A stretch of DNA of 64,000 bases. It comes from Anthoceros angustus (taxonomy: Eukaryota > Streptophyta > Anthocerotopsida > Anthocerotales > Anthocerotaceae). The notes below the pieces were generated by a model. It did not search any database. It was not told the DNA's origin and saw nothing but the letters and a program-made list of their open reading frames with translations. Below, in pieces: positions 23,311 to 35,748 of this stretch. The stretch spans positions 992,001 through 1,056,000 of the forward strand of contig VJWM01000025.1 in NCBI GenBank assembly GCA_010909165.1. The letters run 5' to 3'. The position numbers and the translations under genes were made by a program. How positions within the stretch are numbered: the stretch's first letter is position 1; each line of letters begins with the position of its first letter.

Positions 23311-24276
23311 GGCTTCCGGTCGCGACTTGCAACCAGGCTTCCTGACTCGAACCCCAAAGGCAAGCTTGCGAACTCGGAGGCCGCCCTAGAGGTTGCTGAG
23401 ATCAAACACACCAGATTCCTGAATTCCTCACACAAGCATGGCAGATGGAGTGGCGAATAGGAATTCTCTAGTCTGGTCTGCAGTGACACCGTGTGACTTC
23501 GATCCGTTTCAGACTTGTCTGCTCCCTCTCGCGATCGGCTGGGCCTTGGACACAAGCCGAAGGGCTGCTGACCAGACAATGACGCAAATACAACGAAATT
23601 TGCGATTGGCCTTTTCTTTTCATCACATCCTCGAACGGAACCCTTCTCTCTGCTTCAAGCTCTTGCACGATGCCCTCCATTGTCATACCCATATGCCTCT
23701 ATGTCCAACCCACACATCACACATACGGGAATGGTTGCAGTCAAAGCTTAAGGCTCCCTGAGCCTTAAGACACAAACATGGGGACTACAGCAGCAGGTAT
23801 CAGAACTTTGGCTTCAAATTGCTCTCACCTCGACATTTCCCTCTGCAAAACAGTCCATTGGCCGGCGGGAAGGCCACGAATTACGTGAGCTGATGAGAGG
23901 ATCGAGCTCCTCGACCACCTTGCTTTGTGGCAGCTGGGTGGTTTCGGCATCAAACCCTACCCGGTAGGAGAGACACGGGATACGTAGGTGGTTTACAAAC
24001 TTTACGGCATACGCGCATTATGTCATTTGATGTAACAGAAGGCTAGATTACCGCCACAAGGCGATGAGGTGGAGCCCCGAGGTGGCAGCAGCGCCAACAC
24101 TATTGGCCACAGCATATCACAGCCTATCCGCTACAAGGGATGGAAAAGCGGACTTCCGTCCGTCGAGCGTCGATAGCCTGATCCTGCTGCGCTGCTTGCT
24201 CCATCCTCCGCGACTCAAGAAACCAGGAAGCCAGGAAGAAGGCGGGAGCAAGGAGTTGAGCTAGGAATACTCAGCG
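23311..24276. other. Spacer and presumed psaK promoter
   Basis: No gene supported. Short frames on both strands have no recognisable similarity. The 3' half should contain the promoter and leader of psaK; I could not identify a convincing TATA box. Confidence 0.45.
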
Positions 24277-24930
24277 ATGGCGGCAACCACAGCGCTTTCC
24301 ACCTCGGTGGCCGCGTCTTTTGCAACCCGCGACTTCCAGGGCCTCAAGGCCTCCACCAGCTTGAGCACCAAATGCAGCGTGGTAAGCCAAGTCTCCCGCT
24401 CCAAACTGTCCTCGAATTTTTCATGCATTTCTCTTCCTGAAGCATCAACATGCCAGTGCATCGTTGCCGTAACCTCGGTTTCTTGGTCCCAGCCTATGCT
24501 GTCCACCAAATGCGTGAAGGGGAGAGGAGCTCTCGGCGCTAGGGCCGACTACATCGGTTCTGCCACTAACCTGGTGAGACTGTCTGTGCCGCGCAAGCAA
24601 AAATGCGAGCGGCATTCTGGAGCTTCAACTTGTCGCGTGTGGCTTCGTTTTGTTGTGATTTCGTGGTTTGCTCATGGTCTTCTCCTCCTGTTTCTGTTGC
24701 AGATTGTTGTAGGATCCACCACTTTGTTCTTGATAGCTGGCCGCTTCGGTCTGGCCCCCTCCGCCAACAGGAAGTCCACAGCCGGGCTCGCTCTTGTGGA
24801 ACGGGACTCCGGCCTGCAGACCGGCGACCCCGCGGGCTTCACTGGCACCGACACCCTGGCTTTCGGTGCCCTGGGCCACATCTTTGCTGTAGGACTTGTC
24901 CTGGGCCTGAAGGCAACCGGCGGCCTGTGA
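24277..24930 (+). CDS. psaK: Photosystem I reaction centre subunit PsaK, chloroplast precursor
   Basis: Three phase-0 exons: 24277-24381, 24493-24573, 24703-24930, giving 137 aa (Arabidopsis PsaK about 130). Residues 1 to about 45 are a Ser/Ala/Thr-rich transit peptide. The mature part begins near [19 protein letters not shown], followed by helix 1 ([15 protein letters not shown]), the stromal loop [14 protein letters not shown] and [20 protein letters not shown], and helix 2 ([20 protein letters not shown]). PsaK sits at the edge of photosystem I in the thylakoid and helps bind light-harvesting antenna. Both introns (111 and 129 nt) are multiples of three and contain no in-frame stop, so an unspliced message would still read as 217 codons. 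Splice sites are good GT/AG, and the spliced product matches the family closely, so splicing is the natural reading. Confidence 0.95.
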   Translation: MAATTALSTSVAASFATRDFQGLKASTSLSTKCSVVSQVSRSKLSSNFSCISLPEASTCQCIVAVTSVSWSQPMLSTKCVKGRGALGARADYIGSATNLVRLSVPRKQKCERHSGASTCRVWLRFVVISWFAHGLLLLFLLQIVVGSTTLFLIAGRFGLAPSANRKSTAGLALVERDSGLQTGDPAGFTGTDTLAFGALGHIFAVGLVLGLKATGGL

Positions 24931-25868
24931 TTGTACATTTCCTTCTCCTAAGGAGTATTCATTTGCCATTCGCATCTTCCTAAAAGTGTCCACTCCCATC
25001 TCGTGTTGCTCCTCTCTTCGTCTTCCTCCCTTTTTTCACAGCTCAAGCCCAGGGCAAGCTAATTTCCCCTTCACCAAGGGGTGACACTCAAACGCAGACG
25101 TTGGGATACGTTGGCCCACCCAGTACCTCCTTCTAAGCTTTGGTGGACATCTGACTCGGGATTGTGAGGTTCGAGAGAGGATTTTCATGCTGAGTCCACT
25201 GCCCTGTCCTCTTAAAGCCAAGCCGCGAGTGTAGATTGCTCTTCTTGCCCAGTTCGTTCTACAGCAATCGAGAAGTACGCCAAATGCCATGAATTTTACA
25301 GGATGGGTTACTTGAGCACGGCAGCAGGATGAAAATAATCTGGCCTCTTTCGTCCTGCTGGCCCCAGTGCCTGCATCATTGCGAGGATTAGACCATATCT
25401 TTTGCTACTAACTTTTGTAAGTCCGTCAACTTGTCTGATCCAAACCCAACGGACTACATGAATCATACAGCACGGACCGTGCACACTCTGGATATCTAAG
25501 ATAGAGAGAACCAGATAAAATAAGACTCCCTTGTCTGGCATGTAAAGCATCTTATTAAAGTTTATGTATCTCTTCATATGGCATTTTCTCTCCCTATGGG
25601 AAAATATAGATGGATATCTCTGGTCCTTTATGATTTAATTCTTATGACTAACACACATAAAAAAAAGCAAATACATTAGCTTTATAATTTAAGGATAAGT
25701 AGAATTACGGTATGATTATAGGACATTATTGATAAACAATTAATATATTTACCATTATCATTTACATACAACTAACCATTTGCAAAAAATAAAATTATTT
25801 GATATATTTTAGTATAAAATATATCTATATTCATTAGCTTATACAAAAAAGGAGTTAGGTTTTGTGGA
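24931..25868. other. psaK 3' region and AT-rich spacer
   Basis: The first part should be the psaK 3' untranslated region. Composition drops to very AT-rich after about 25600. No gene seen. Confidence 0.5.
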
Positions 25869-26459
25869 TTATCTTGTAGGACGGGAGCTTGATGGAGCAT
25901 CTTTTGTTATTGGTGTTGGAGCTGTCGCCTCTTGTGTAGCTTTTGTTGACTTACCTGTAGTCTTAGTGGTTGAAGACTTAGTTAATAAGGGTTTCTTGTT
26001 TACTAAGGTTGGACCCATTTTTGCTGCTGCTTCCACATATTCTGAGAACAAGTCTCTTTTGTGGAAGAAAGTACGATCAGTTTTCTCAATCAAGCGTTCA
26101 TTATATTTGAAATCAGCAGCCGTTTGACTTTCTATTTTCCTAGTGGGAATGACGTATCCTGCATTCAACCTCTTCCACATTTTCATAGAAAGATCATTCA
26201 TTCTTTTATTTTCTGCATTTTGTGTATATCTCATTGGATCTATAGGAAGTGCATTAGAAAGAACACGATTTGTTTTCTCATCCTCATCACCGTTAGAGAC
26301 AAAGATATTCTTTGACATTTTAGAAATTTGTAGTATATATTTAGCAAAAAGATTCAAAATTGTGTAGAATAATACACAATAATTCTTTGTTTGGACCTTG
26401 TTTGTTGACAATGATACATTTCTTCCTCTTAGTATTTGTGAAATATTTTTCTCTAGCAA
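25869..26459 (-). CDS. Unrecognised open frame in AT-rich region
   Basis: A 196-codon minus-strand frame. Its first 46 codons look like random AT-rich DNA. From an internal Met at about 26319-26321 (MSKNIFVSNGDEDEKTNR) the composition is protein-like: charged, helical, with KMWKRLNAGYVIPTRKIES, then a Lys/Thr/Ser/Pro-rich tail (KSSTTKTTGKSTKATQEA). I do not recognise a family. It may be a transposon-derived gag-like or DNA-binding fragment, or a chance frame. It sits alone in gene-poor DNA with no visible introns joining it to other exons. Confidence 0.3.
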   Translation of the reverse strand: MLEKNISQILRGRNVSLSTNKVQTKNYCVLFYTILNLFAKYILQISKMSKNIFVSNGDEDEKTNRVLSNALPIDPMRYTQNAENKRMNDLSMKMWKRLNAGYVIPTRKIESQTAADFKYNERLIEKTDRTFFHKRDLFSEYVEAAAKMGPTLVNKKPLLTKSSTTKTTGKSTKATQEATAPTPITKDAPSSSRPTR

Positions 26460-29400
26460 TACAAAGGTTCATGTAACCTCATAGTACAAGTAAGATAAAA
26501 ATACAGCAAACATATATAATATCTCTCAACAACTTATGTATAGAGTTGAGACACTTAGATAACTTAGGAGATATTCTCATAAGAGTTTTTAAGATAAGCT
26601 AATAAATTTTTTTATGGTACTTCACTTGTTGTCTACAATTTTTTTATATGTACCTTTTTTTATCAATTAATTTAATTTTATTGATCTATTATTGAAATAA
26701 TAAAATATATTGATAGATATTTCAGATTAATATGAAATATTAGATAAATTTTTATATTAATATTTTGATTTAACTATATACCCAAAGTTTGACAATAAAC
26801 TAACCATTCTCCCTTGGAGGAGTGACATGTAAATAATAATACGTTAGACTCCGTAATGAAGACCCTCTGTAGAGGCAGAAACACCTCTGGGAATTTCAAC
26901 CTCTAGAAACACCTTTGGGATGGGGTGTTACCCATCCCCTATTCTAAGGTCCTTTAAAGCTCTTTGAAGCCCTACAAGTCCTGCTAGTATGTTTGTTTTA
27001 AGCCCTCAGAGGGTTACAGAAGAATAAGTACAACAAAAATTCAACAGCTGACAAGCTAGTTTTATTGGCCTTGATCATGATAGATAATGTTTATGAGATT
27101 TATTTTAATCAACTACCTATATGAGCTCATGGCTTTTTAACTTCATATCATGATAATGCATAATACAACTCTATAGAAGAGATAGACAGATGGATGGATA
27201 AATAGATGGATTGACCTTCATAGACATGTTTTATGCATGTCTTGTGTCATAAGGTGTGATGCGTACTTAGAATTTAGGTTTAGGTACCAATTAGGTTTTT
27301 ATAAATAATATTTAATATTAGACTTAAATATGTATATCCAAAAATAGCTATGAGGATCTTTTAGTAATATTGAGTTCAAAGAAATAATATCTCTAAGGTT
27401 AGAATACCTATGGTTTAATTGCACACAAACATGAGCAAATTATTCTGTTATCTTTAGAGAAATTACATTATTAGGGAAGAACATATTGTTTGAGATATTT
27501 TATGCATTTATGGGCAACAATAGACGTACTAATTGATTTTATAAATTCTTTATCAAAATACCAGAAAATGTTATACAAAGTTATGATGAAGAAGTACAAC
27601 TTTTGAATAGACTTACTATTACAAAACTTAAATGCATAAGCTTGATGAGCCAACCCGACAAACCTAAATCTAGCGCAGTTCTTTTTTAAATAAGAAATGT
27701 ATGAGAATTGTAGGGCATGCATATAAGAAAAAGGTGTTAAGAAACACACAAATGATCAATATTATTACAGATGGTATCAATTAGAAAGCCTCAAAAGGCA
27801 ATGTTCATCCTTTTGGACATCCTTGTGTTAAGTGTTTGTGCGTTATGATGGTATTGAACCTCACTCTCTTGAAAATAATTGTTGCCTGTAACTGTCTTAT
27901 CTGCAATGAAGTTATTTGCATTGCACTTCATACGATATAGGTTTGGGACAGACATCTTTGGGGAGTACCTAAGCTTCCCAATCAACAATTGTGGAGCTCT
28001 TGTCCATGATGAGCTCCACTTATTGCATCACAATTTTCCTATTCTAACCCATGGTTCGCTCATAGGCTATTCCCCTTCATGAGGATAAGATGAATTTGCA
28101 TTTTGAATTGGTGTCGCATAAATAGGCATTGCAATTGGTTTCATTCCCTCGTGTGCAGGGTCATCACCCCAGTGTCTTTTTCTTCTACAACATGTCCATC
28201 TCTCTGGAGTTGCCACTCGATTTTTAGGCTCCTTAGATGCCGCACAACCCATGCCTTCTTCGAGCAATATTGTCTTAATGGTGCCTATTTGCTATTCAAG
28301 CCAATCCTTCAACCAATTAACATTCTCCAATAAATATCGATAGTGTGCAATTCAATGTGCTTGCTTACTTATGGTCTAAAGTTGTTGGGGGAAATCATGT
28401 ATGTTTTGAATACTAGGTCTGTGTTCATTTCAAACTAATAGAGAATACACACATTCCTTCATGTATAGCCTTCCCTCCAAACCCAGCTAATCAAAATATA
28501 AGAAGATTCTGTAACCTTAAACAACCAATTTGTCTTAATCTACATATAATCTTGTGGGCAATCTTTGCATGTTTATTCAATTGCGGTTACCCATGCCAAT
28601 ATAAATATTGGTGTGTCCACTTTGCAGCCAATCAAAGCAGATGGGATTTCATACCATGAAGGCAAAAGCAACCTAGAGGTTACAACCCAGGAGTCGTCAA
28701 AGTAAATACCAAGAGTCACTAAAATGAATGATTGAAGTGTTTAACTATTATGTAATATTTATTTATTTATTATAATTAATGAAGAATGAAATGAAATATT
28801 TTTTGCCAAAAATGAAAGAATGAAATGAAATGGACTTCATGACATACAAGAACGGACACACAATCGTAGAGGAAAATAGATGGAACTTCACCGGCTCACA
28901 CATCGACATAAGTCGTGAGGTTTTAGATTTTTTAGACTTATAATTATTTATGTAATTTCTAATATAGCTATAGTTAGATCTGCCGCTTGCTGCGACATTG
29001 TGAATGTTTGCTGTGACTTACTGCGACATTGTGAATATTCGCAAAAAGAGGTTGATAATCAATTTTTCTTGAGAAACTTTTGAACCCTTTTCTACGAATT
29101 GGCATTTCGACAGGATAGATTGAACTGAACTCCACATACTAAACTCTAAAGCCTAACTATCACCACACAAGAAAAGTGCCAACTATCGCCGCACAAGAAA
29201 ACTAGTTTTGAATCTTCCTAATAATGACTCATAGGTGACTTCAGCCATGGTGCTTAGTTATTCTTTTTTATTGTGACCCTTGGGGTCTCCCCATGATGTC
29301 CTAATGTAGATGACATCTCCTTGTCTGCTCTCTTCCAATAAAGTTCATTTTTTGTTTTTTGAACCAAGTAGACTAAAAATATTAAGTGCACTATTATCAT

Positions 29401-29721
29401 GGTAGAAGAATAATTTAGTTCCTTAGAACTGCACAATGCACGAGTTGTAAATGAACCAAATTTCATACAATGGCCACCCATATGTGTAAAGCTGGAATTG
29501 TCAATCCATTACGGTCCTTAGTTCAAGAGGTTAGAATATAGTTCCTCATTGCTCGGATCTTAACATCTATTTCAATGAGGCAGAGTCAAGCGTGGAGTTA
29601 GGACTATATGGACTATGAGAGGAAATGCTTTATTAAGGGGGAAGAGATGAGGTGAGCTCATGTACCTTCGAAAGGCCATTACATGAAACCTAAGGGTCAT
29701 ATGAGGGAGTAAATAGGGAAG
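26460..29721. other. AT-rich gene-poor region
   Basis: Over 3 kb of AT-rich sequence with only short, unrecognised frames on both strands. Around 28100-28270 the minus strand reads KNRVATPERWTCCRRKRHWGDD and similar Cys/Arg-rich phrases, too short to call. No tRNA, rRNA or LTR pair recognised. Confidence 0.5.
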
Positions 29722-29811
29722 GAGGTCGAGGTCCAATAGATTAATTATGAAGAGGTCGAGGTCCAATAGATTAATTATGAAGAGGTCGAGGTCCAATAGG
29801 TTAATTATGAA
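29722..29811. repeat. Three tandem 30-bp units
   Basis: GAGGTCGAGGTCCAATAGAT plus TAATTATGAA repeated three times with one change in the third copy. The unit length is a multiple of three and stays open on the minus strand, but I see no gene around it. Confidence 0.93.
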
Positions 29812-30610
29812 GCCAACAACATGTAAGTTTGTCCTCCCTTTCAAGGAGTGACATCCAAACATGAGTTCATTGCAGCTCCCTAGTTAAGCGTCCTTCAGAG
29901 GGATTAATGCTCTTATCTTCATGGCCCTGCGGGGCTACTTGTTATTAACATCATGCAATTAAGCTGCTTGTTATTAACATCATGCACTTAAGTGTTTGAG
30001 GAGTTCTCTTACCTTCATGGCCCTATGGGGCTACTTGTTATTAACATCGCAACTAGTTAAGCTCTTACCTTTCTTCTTCTTCTTCTATATGTTACTCCAG
30101 ATCAAACAATTTCCCATCAAAACCAAGAACAAGAGCTTCTAAATTCTTCTTCTTCTTCTATATGTTACTCCAGATCGAAGTCCCCCTCTGCCGCCAATTG
30201 TTAGTACCCTAGAGGTTATTCCACATCAAAATCCCAGAGGGGGACTTCGATGTATAAAGAGGGGGACTTCGATGTATACTTTGAAGTGCCCTATGGGTTA
30301 TTCCAGATCAAAATCCCAGAGTGGGACTTCGATGTATACTTTGAAGTACGAGACTTCGATGTATACATATTGTGAAATACCTATAAAGTCTTTAATTTCT
30401 CTAAAAAAGAACATGGAAGTTTAGCCTTGCAGTAGACCCGATCCATCGAACATAATTCGATGATGAGGGACAGTGTAGTCGGAGGTAGGACACCGTCACC
30501 TCAAGTTGAGTGCTGTGGTCACTTTGGGGCCAGCGTTCACTCGTTTGTCTGTTACCATGGAGGTGATTAAGTGGAGAGACGAACTCACCACTAGTACAAG
30601 AATTAACAAC
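29812..30610. other. Spacer with short dispersed direct repeats
   Basis: Contains a repeated phrase TACTTGTTATTAACATC (about 29936, 29967 and 30031), a repeated CTTCTTCTATATGTTACTCC (about 30077 and 30152) and four copies of GGGACTTCGATGTATA or variants (30240-30365). No gene supported; the distal part may be the COX10 3' untranslated region. Confidence 0.55.
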
Positions 30611-32614
30611 TCAGGTCCTGTAGCTTGGGGAGCCAGGAACAGCCAAGAAAGGAAAAGGCGCCATCGACACGCATGCGATGGGAGAGAGGTGGGGCCTTTT
30701 TCTGGAGGTGGTGACTTCCACTTCATCTCTACTGCTTTGATCGATTTTTGTACCAGTCCCGACCTTCTGCCTCTCTGCCAACTTGATAGGGGTGGCGGCT
30801 GGATTAGGCAGACGATGCACCACCATAGACGCCATGAAGAGAGGAAGATAAAGTAAGCTTGAGAGAAATAGTTTGCGTGCTGTTGCAGATGACGGCTGGA
30901 GATAAAAGTGAGACGCCATCAAAGCCATGCCAGTTGTTAGCAAACTTGTCTCCACCGTGAAGTATTTGGAAGTTGTACCCCCTGTTCAGGAACATGACAA
31001 GACAGATGAAACTGCATCAGAAAGACCACAACTCCCCAAGCAATACGGCACATGAAGCTTCGACCGTGACTACTTACATTGGTAAGCTAAAAACCCGAGA
31101 GGAAGGAGATAAACGCAATTCCGAAGTGCTGCGGAAGCTGTCCTCCTGCCAGAAACATCGAGAAGTGAAAGCATCTTGTACCTGAATCACAACGTCTTTT
31201 CAAACATAAGAGGTGATTTTGCGAAAATCTTTGACACAGGATAGCCGTCTCTTTATTTAGATGGAATACGTTTAAGAGGAAAAATACCAGAAAATGAAAG
31301 AACCTAGAACATACCCTCCAGCTGCATAATCCGTTCGGCAAAGAAATGCCAAAGCCATGAAATGCGGGATCTGCCAGAAGTACAAAGCGCCAGCAAGCAC
31401 CCAGCTTGCAGGATCAAGGTGTCCAGAGGCAGCTGCCCATCTGCCATCAGCGAGTAAAACTATGAGAGGCAAAGACTTGTCTTCCAAGTAAACAAACAGT
31501 GCATGCACACAGCTAAAACACTGCAGGAAACGGAGTCACACTCCAAAACAAAACGGAACATGGACAACCATATCACGGAAGACAGAGACCCCGTGCATAA
31601 CCAGCTAAACATCACTTGACAGTGGAGCTACAAACTCAACCTACCCCATGAGCGGAGGAATGGCACCAACAACTGCCCCAACCCAAGTATTAACAGGATG
31701 GATCTGCTTGAGGGGAGTGTATGCGAGGGTGTACAAAGCAATATTTGCAGCTCCTAAGGTGGCTGTCAGTGCGTTGGTCTGCAACACACTTAAGAAAGCA
31801 ATTTCCCATCAAAACCAAGAACAAGAGCTTTGCCACAGAAAAAAGGAAAGAGGTTTGTTGACGCGCCGAAAAGAAGAATTAGAATTCACTGCTTGGAGGA
31901 GTTCGAATGGAGAGAGGGCAACCTTGCAGGCTAGTATAGTAATGCCAGTAGCGCCAACACAGGCGGCCCACACCAAAGCATGAGGCACAGTCAAGCGTCC
32001 TGACGGCAGAGGCCTTCGCATGGTCCGCTTCATAACAGAATCGTTGCTAACTTCCATCACCTGGCCGTCAAACCATGGCATCAGCCTGGAACCAAAATTC
32101 ATGGAATTCATCCAGGAGCAGCATTCCCCGAGCTGCCACATCATCTGCAAACCGCAAAAACTGGCACCTGGTTGAATGCGTTGGCAGATGCAGCTGCCAT
32201 CATGGTCCCGGCTGCTGTCCAGGCCAGGCCCGTCCAATCCAGAACCTCTCCGCTTCCCATGACAAATCCTACTCCCGCAGTAGACACGACCAGCATGCTG
32301 CAACCAGCAGGGAGGGTGGATCCACATGTCAAAATCCTGCGATGTGCATCCAGGCGAGATGCAGTTCAATTCTTCGGCACAACTCACCTGAGCCGTGCCT
32401 TGGATAGCTGCCAATAGCATTGCCCGTAGTGCCGGATGGCCTCCGCCAGCGGCCTGGCCGTGTAGGGCAAGACCTCGGGCTGCCCGGCAGCTGGTGCTGC
32501 CGCTGCCAGTGCCGCAGCAGCTGAAGCAGAAGATCGGCGCACACCATGGACCAGGAGAGCGCCGCTTCTCCTGGCCCCCACCGCTCTGACCAGTGCTCCC
32601 AGCGTCATGGCCAT
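30611..32614 (-). CDS. COX10: Protoheme IX farnesyltransferase, mitochondrial (heme O synthase)
   Basis: UbiA-family prenyltransferase that converts heme B to heme O for cytochrome c oxidase, in the inner mitochondrial membrane. Seven phase-consistent exons on the minus strand: 32614-32388, 32297-32168, 32060-31923, 31778-31645, 31440-31315, 31181-31078, 30981-30611; 409 aa (Arabidopsis about 430). The start ATG at 32612-32614 opens an Arg/Ala-rich presequence. Key blocks are [38 protein letters not shown] with [12 protein letters not shown] (the Asp/Arg-rich substrate region), [55 protein letters not shown] and [13 protein letters not shown]. The upstream in-frame codons lack an ATG. The gene diverges from the ING gene across about 395 bp. 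Confidence 0.95.
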
Positions 32615-33009
32615 TCCCACCTGCCTGAGCGCGCGTCCACACCAGCAAGGAGCAGCAGCAGCATTCCACAACTGGACACGCCGGGAAACCGGGCGAAGAG
32701 TTGGTGACCGGACGCGCCGGGAGGAAGGTGACCCGTTGGTGACCGGATGCACCGGTCATCTCAAACCCTATTCTCATCCTCGTCGGTGGCGGGAGGGCGA
32801 TCGCCGTGCAGCTGCGGGACGGGGAAGAAAGGAAATGAGTGGAATTGGATGAGCAACAGAAGAAGAAACAACGAGATCAAGCTTGGAGACCACTTATCGA
32901 AGTCCTTGCCCTATATGTTGTCCATCGCAACCGCACATCTGAGCAAAATTTTGTGACTCAGATTATTTCATCCGATTTGGTGGTCTCCCCTTTGTCTGCA
33001 CGCGCAGTG
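32615..33009. promoter_or_regulatory. Divergent promoter region COX10 / ING
   Basis: About 395 bp separate two divergent start codons, so this interval must contain both leaders and probably a shared promoter. A short direct repeat (GTTGGTGACCGGA and a variant) occurs near 32700-32748. No clear TATA box. Confidence 0.55.
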
Positions 33010-34412
33010 ATGCCGTATCTGCAAGATTTCATCGCAAGTATGTGATGTTCTTACTGATAGATCTTCTTTTCCTCCGGTTTCAGCCGTTGCTGTATTCCAA
33101 GTAGAACTCAAGCCATCTGTTTTTGATGTCTCCCTAAACCCTAAGACTTGAGCCATGTCTATGTTACGTGTTGAACTTGAGCCATTTCTGTTGTTCTCTT
33201 GAACGTCAATCCCTGGCGGTTCCGATCATACTATTTTGGCAGGTTTGGGAGGGCTGCCTGCACATCTTCAGAAGCAGTATGGTCTCCTCGGACAATTGGA
33301 CCAGCAGTTCCAAGGTGATGGACCATTTTTTTAGCCAGTTGGATTCTGGTGCCAATTCTGGTCCTCCGTAAAGCATCAACCAGTTCTTTGGCACCATAAT
33401 TCATCAACCATTTTGTGACAAGCTTTTGTGCATTTTTGACAGAGCATGAGAAGGCAATGCTGGAAAAGTGTGTACAGGGGCACAAGGAAGTCACAGATGC
33501 AGCACGGAAGTCTGGTGGTTCCGGACTGGAAGTTCTCATTCGAAGGCACACTGCAGGCATAGCAGAAGCCCACAGGGCAGCTCTCGAGGTTGCTGATTAC
33601 AAAGCGACCTTGGCACAGCAGACGTATGATCTGGTCTGTGTTCGATGTATGTTTCTGTGATTCACTGGGTGCAGGTCTACAATTTTTCCGGATCGTTTTC
33701 TGTTTATCTGTACTGCAAGAATGACATCATGATCCCTTTTGCAGGTTGACAGCCACATTCAGCGGCTTGATAAGGACCTGAAGAAGTTTGAGGAGGAGCT
33801 GAGGAGAGGTTTGACATAGAAGCCAACATTCTCTGTTCCTCTAATTCTCACTCAGTTTCGGTTCAAACTCGTCATCTTGTTCCGCAGAGCAAGTTCAGAT
33901 TGGGGGCCAAGGTATTGCAGCAGGGTCAGAGATCCTCACTCAAGAAGAAGCGGGGAGGAAAAAGTATGCACTCTAGACCACTTTCTTGTTTCAAAGCGTC
34001 CATCCCCTCCTGCAGCTCTTTCAGCATCTCACATCCTGCTTAACTTGCTCTCTGCAGCAGAGGACAGTACGCTGTCCCGGCTGCCCCCCAAGTGGAGATG
34101 GATCTACCAGTGCATCCAAACGAGCCAACGTACTGCTACTGCAACCGGGTCTCGTATGGTGAAATGATAGCTTGCGACAATTCAGAGGTGCACAACCTTC
34201 CCTTCCTAACTAAGTTGCCAACTCCACTCCACTTCTTCCCTGCCACCTCTGTCTCAATATCATCAACTCATCACTGTCCATCGCCTGCACTTGGACACCA
34301 GTGCCCGATAGAGTGGTTCCACTTCGACTGTGTCGGCATCACTGCCCGGCCAAGAGGCAAATGGTACTGCACCGACTGCTCTACAGTGATGAAGAAACGA
34401 CGAGTGAAGTAA
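33010..34412 (+). CDS. ING1: ING-family PHD finger protein (inhibitor of growth)
   Basis: Chromatin reader that binds H3K4me3 through a PHD finger and works within histone acetyltransferase or deacetylase complexes. Seven phase-consistent exons: 33010-33037, 33243-33314, 33443-33633, 33745-33808, 33888-33963, 34058-34187, 34302-34412; 223 aa (Arabidopsis ING1 about 234). The N-terminal ING helices include MPYLQDFIASLGGLPAHLQK, LLGQLDQQFQ and DYKATLAQQTYDLVDSHIQR. A linker leads to LPVHPNEPTYCYCNRVSYGE, and the PHD continues with [20 protein letters not shown] and KWYCTDC, so all C4HC3 zinc ligands are present. A short basic tail KKRRVK follows. The start is the first ATG in frame after an upstream stop. 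Whether it is ING1 or ING2 type is not settled. Confidence 0.94.
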
Positions 34413-35748
34413 TTGACAAGCAGGAGGGAGGCACTCTTGCAGGAGGTATAGAACCTTCGCAACACAAAATGAACCACTTCCAGACTTCACTAGCTTGTTC
34501 CATTGTGTACATATTTTCCGACTTTCTGAGCTGCTCAGTGTTACACTGCGGGTTCGGACTCACGGACCCTAAACCTTTGCTAGGCGCTAAGGCATTCTGG
34601 ATGTTAAACTCATCAGTAAAAGCAAAATGCCAGGGCAACCAGACGCAAGAATGTGCTAGCTACCACTCACTGTACATGTTATTTGATGTTTGGTAAGCAG
34701 ACGGATTAGTTAGTTAACCATCTATTCTGGCAACGGTTAGCTGGTGAGTTTGGAGCCATTTTGCCCCTGGGCTTAATATGGCTTGCTTTTGAATGGTTCA
34801 CCCTTTCTTCTCGCGGTTGCTGGCGGCAGGGAAAGGCGGCCTCGTCGGCCCCGGCCACCAGAACTCGGCGCTCGCGCTTCCGCTTCCTGCCTTCTGCCCG
34901 TTGCATTATTGTGTGGTACGTTTTCCCCCCTTCAGCCTGCATGCGCGCCTCGTCCTGGCCCGGCCCGGCTCCCGCGCCTCGCCGTCGCCGAGTCTGCGGA
35001 TGGCCGACTCAGAGTCGCGTCTCAGCCTGAGACGCGCGGGAGTCTAGTCGGAGGCGATGCTATGAGACACGCGGGACGCATTCCGGGACTGTCACGGTGG
35101 CACTCCAGGGAATTCGGCGCCCTTGGGGTTGCAGGGACGGAGATGAGGCATTGCAGGTCATTTCCACCCGATCTCGGGACGGCTGATACGTGGGAGGAGC
35201 GGATTGCATTTGCCGCGGCCATGCCGCAGATTTTTGCGTTTTAGAAGGTGGAAGACGATGGAGAGATGCGTCCACGGAGTCCGTGCATGTTGTCTCTTTC
35301 AATCTCCGCTTGAATCAACACATACCAGTGGAGGATTTCGATGACGGAGCTTTGATCCCGGCTGGCGCCATTTTTCCCAACAGCATTGCAGGTAAGAAGT
35401 CTGAAATTTCAGAATGTTCGATTTTGAACGTGAATTCTGTGAGAACGGCAGATCTCCCGGTTTGCGAAGGTTGTGGCGTTGCCATGCCGAATTCGTAGGC
35501 GGTATTAGGTCTCCGAGGTCATGAGTACGAGCGGAGAAGGTTGGCTTAGAAAGTTGTTGCTGTCGGTTTTGTAGTTTAAATGTACACAAGCGGGGAAACG
35601 CTTGATAGTTGCTACCAGAATCGAGTCATCGGACGCTCCAACGTAAGCGAGCATTTGCATACGGTTCAATAAGGGGGGATGCCTGGATGAGACGAGGATG
35701 CGTAACCGCTGCTTTTTTGGGTTTCTGCCTGCCTGGCCTCACGCAGGA
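34413..35748. other. Intergenic region with inferred 5' leader of J-domain gene
   Basis: First comes the ING 3' untranslated region. GC-rich DNA at 34800-35250 looks like a promoter or CpG-rich leader. A donor (GCAG/GTAAGAAG at 35391/35392) and an acceptor (ACGCAG at 35746) suggest an intron of about 350 nt in the 5' leader of the J-domain gene, ending three bases before its ATG. Open frames here are not recognised. Confidence 0.5.

Noticed and set aside
29722-29811. Possible CRISPR-like array of 30-bp units
   Set aside because: Units are directly adjacent with no spacers, and the genome is a plant nucleus; it is a simple tandem repeat.
31809-32777. 322-codon minus-strand frame overlapping COX10
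   Set aside because: Runs through COX10 introns in another frame; only the spliced frames match COX10.
34783-35244. 153-codon plus-strand frame in GC-rich DNA
   Set aside because: Composition-driven frame (Arg/Pro/Ala) just upstream of the J-domain gene's leader; no similarity seen.
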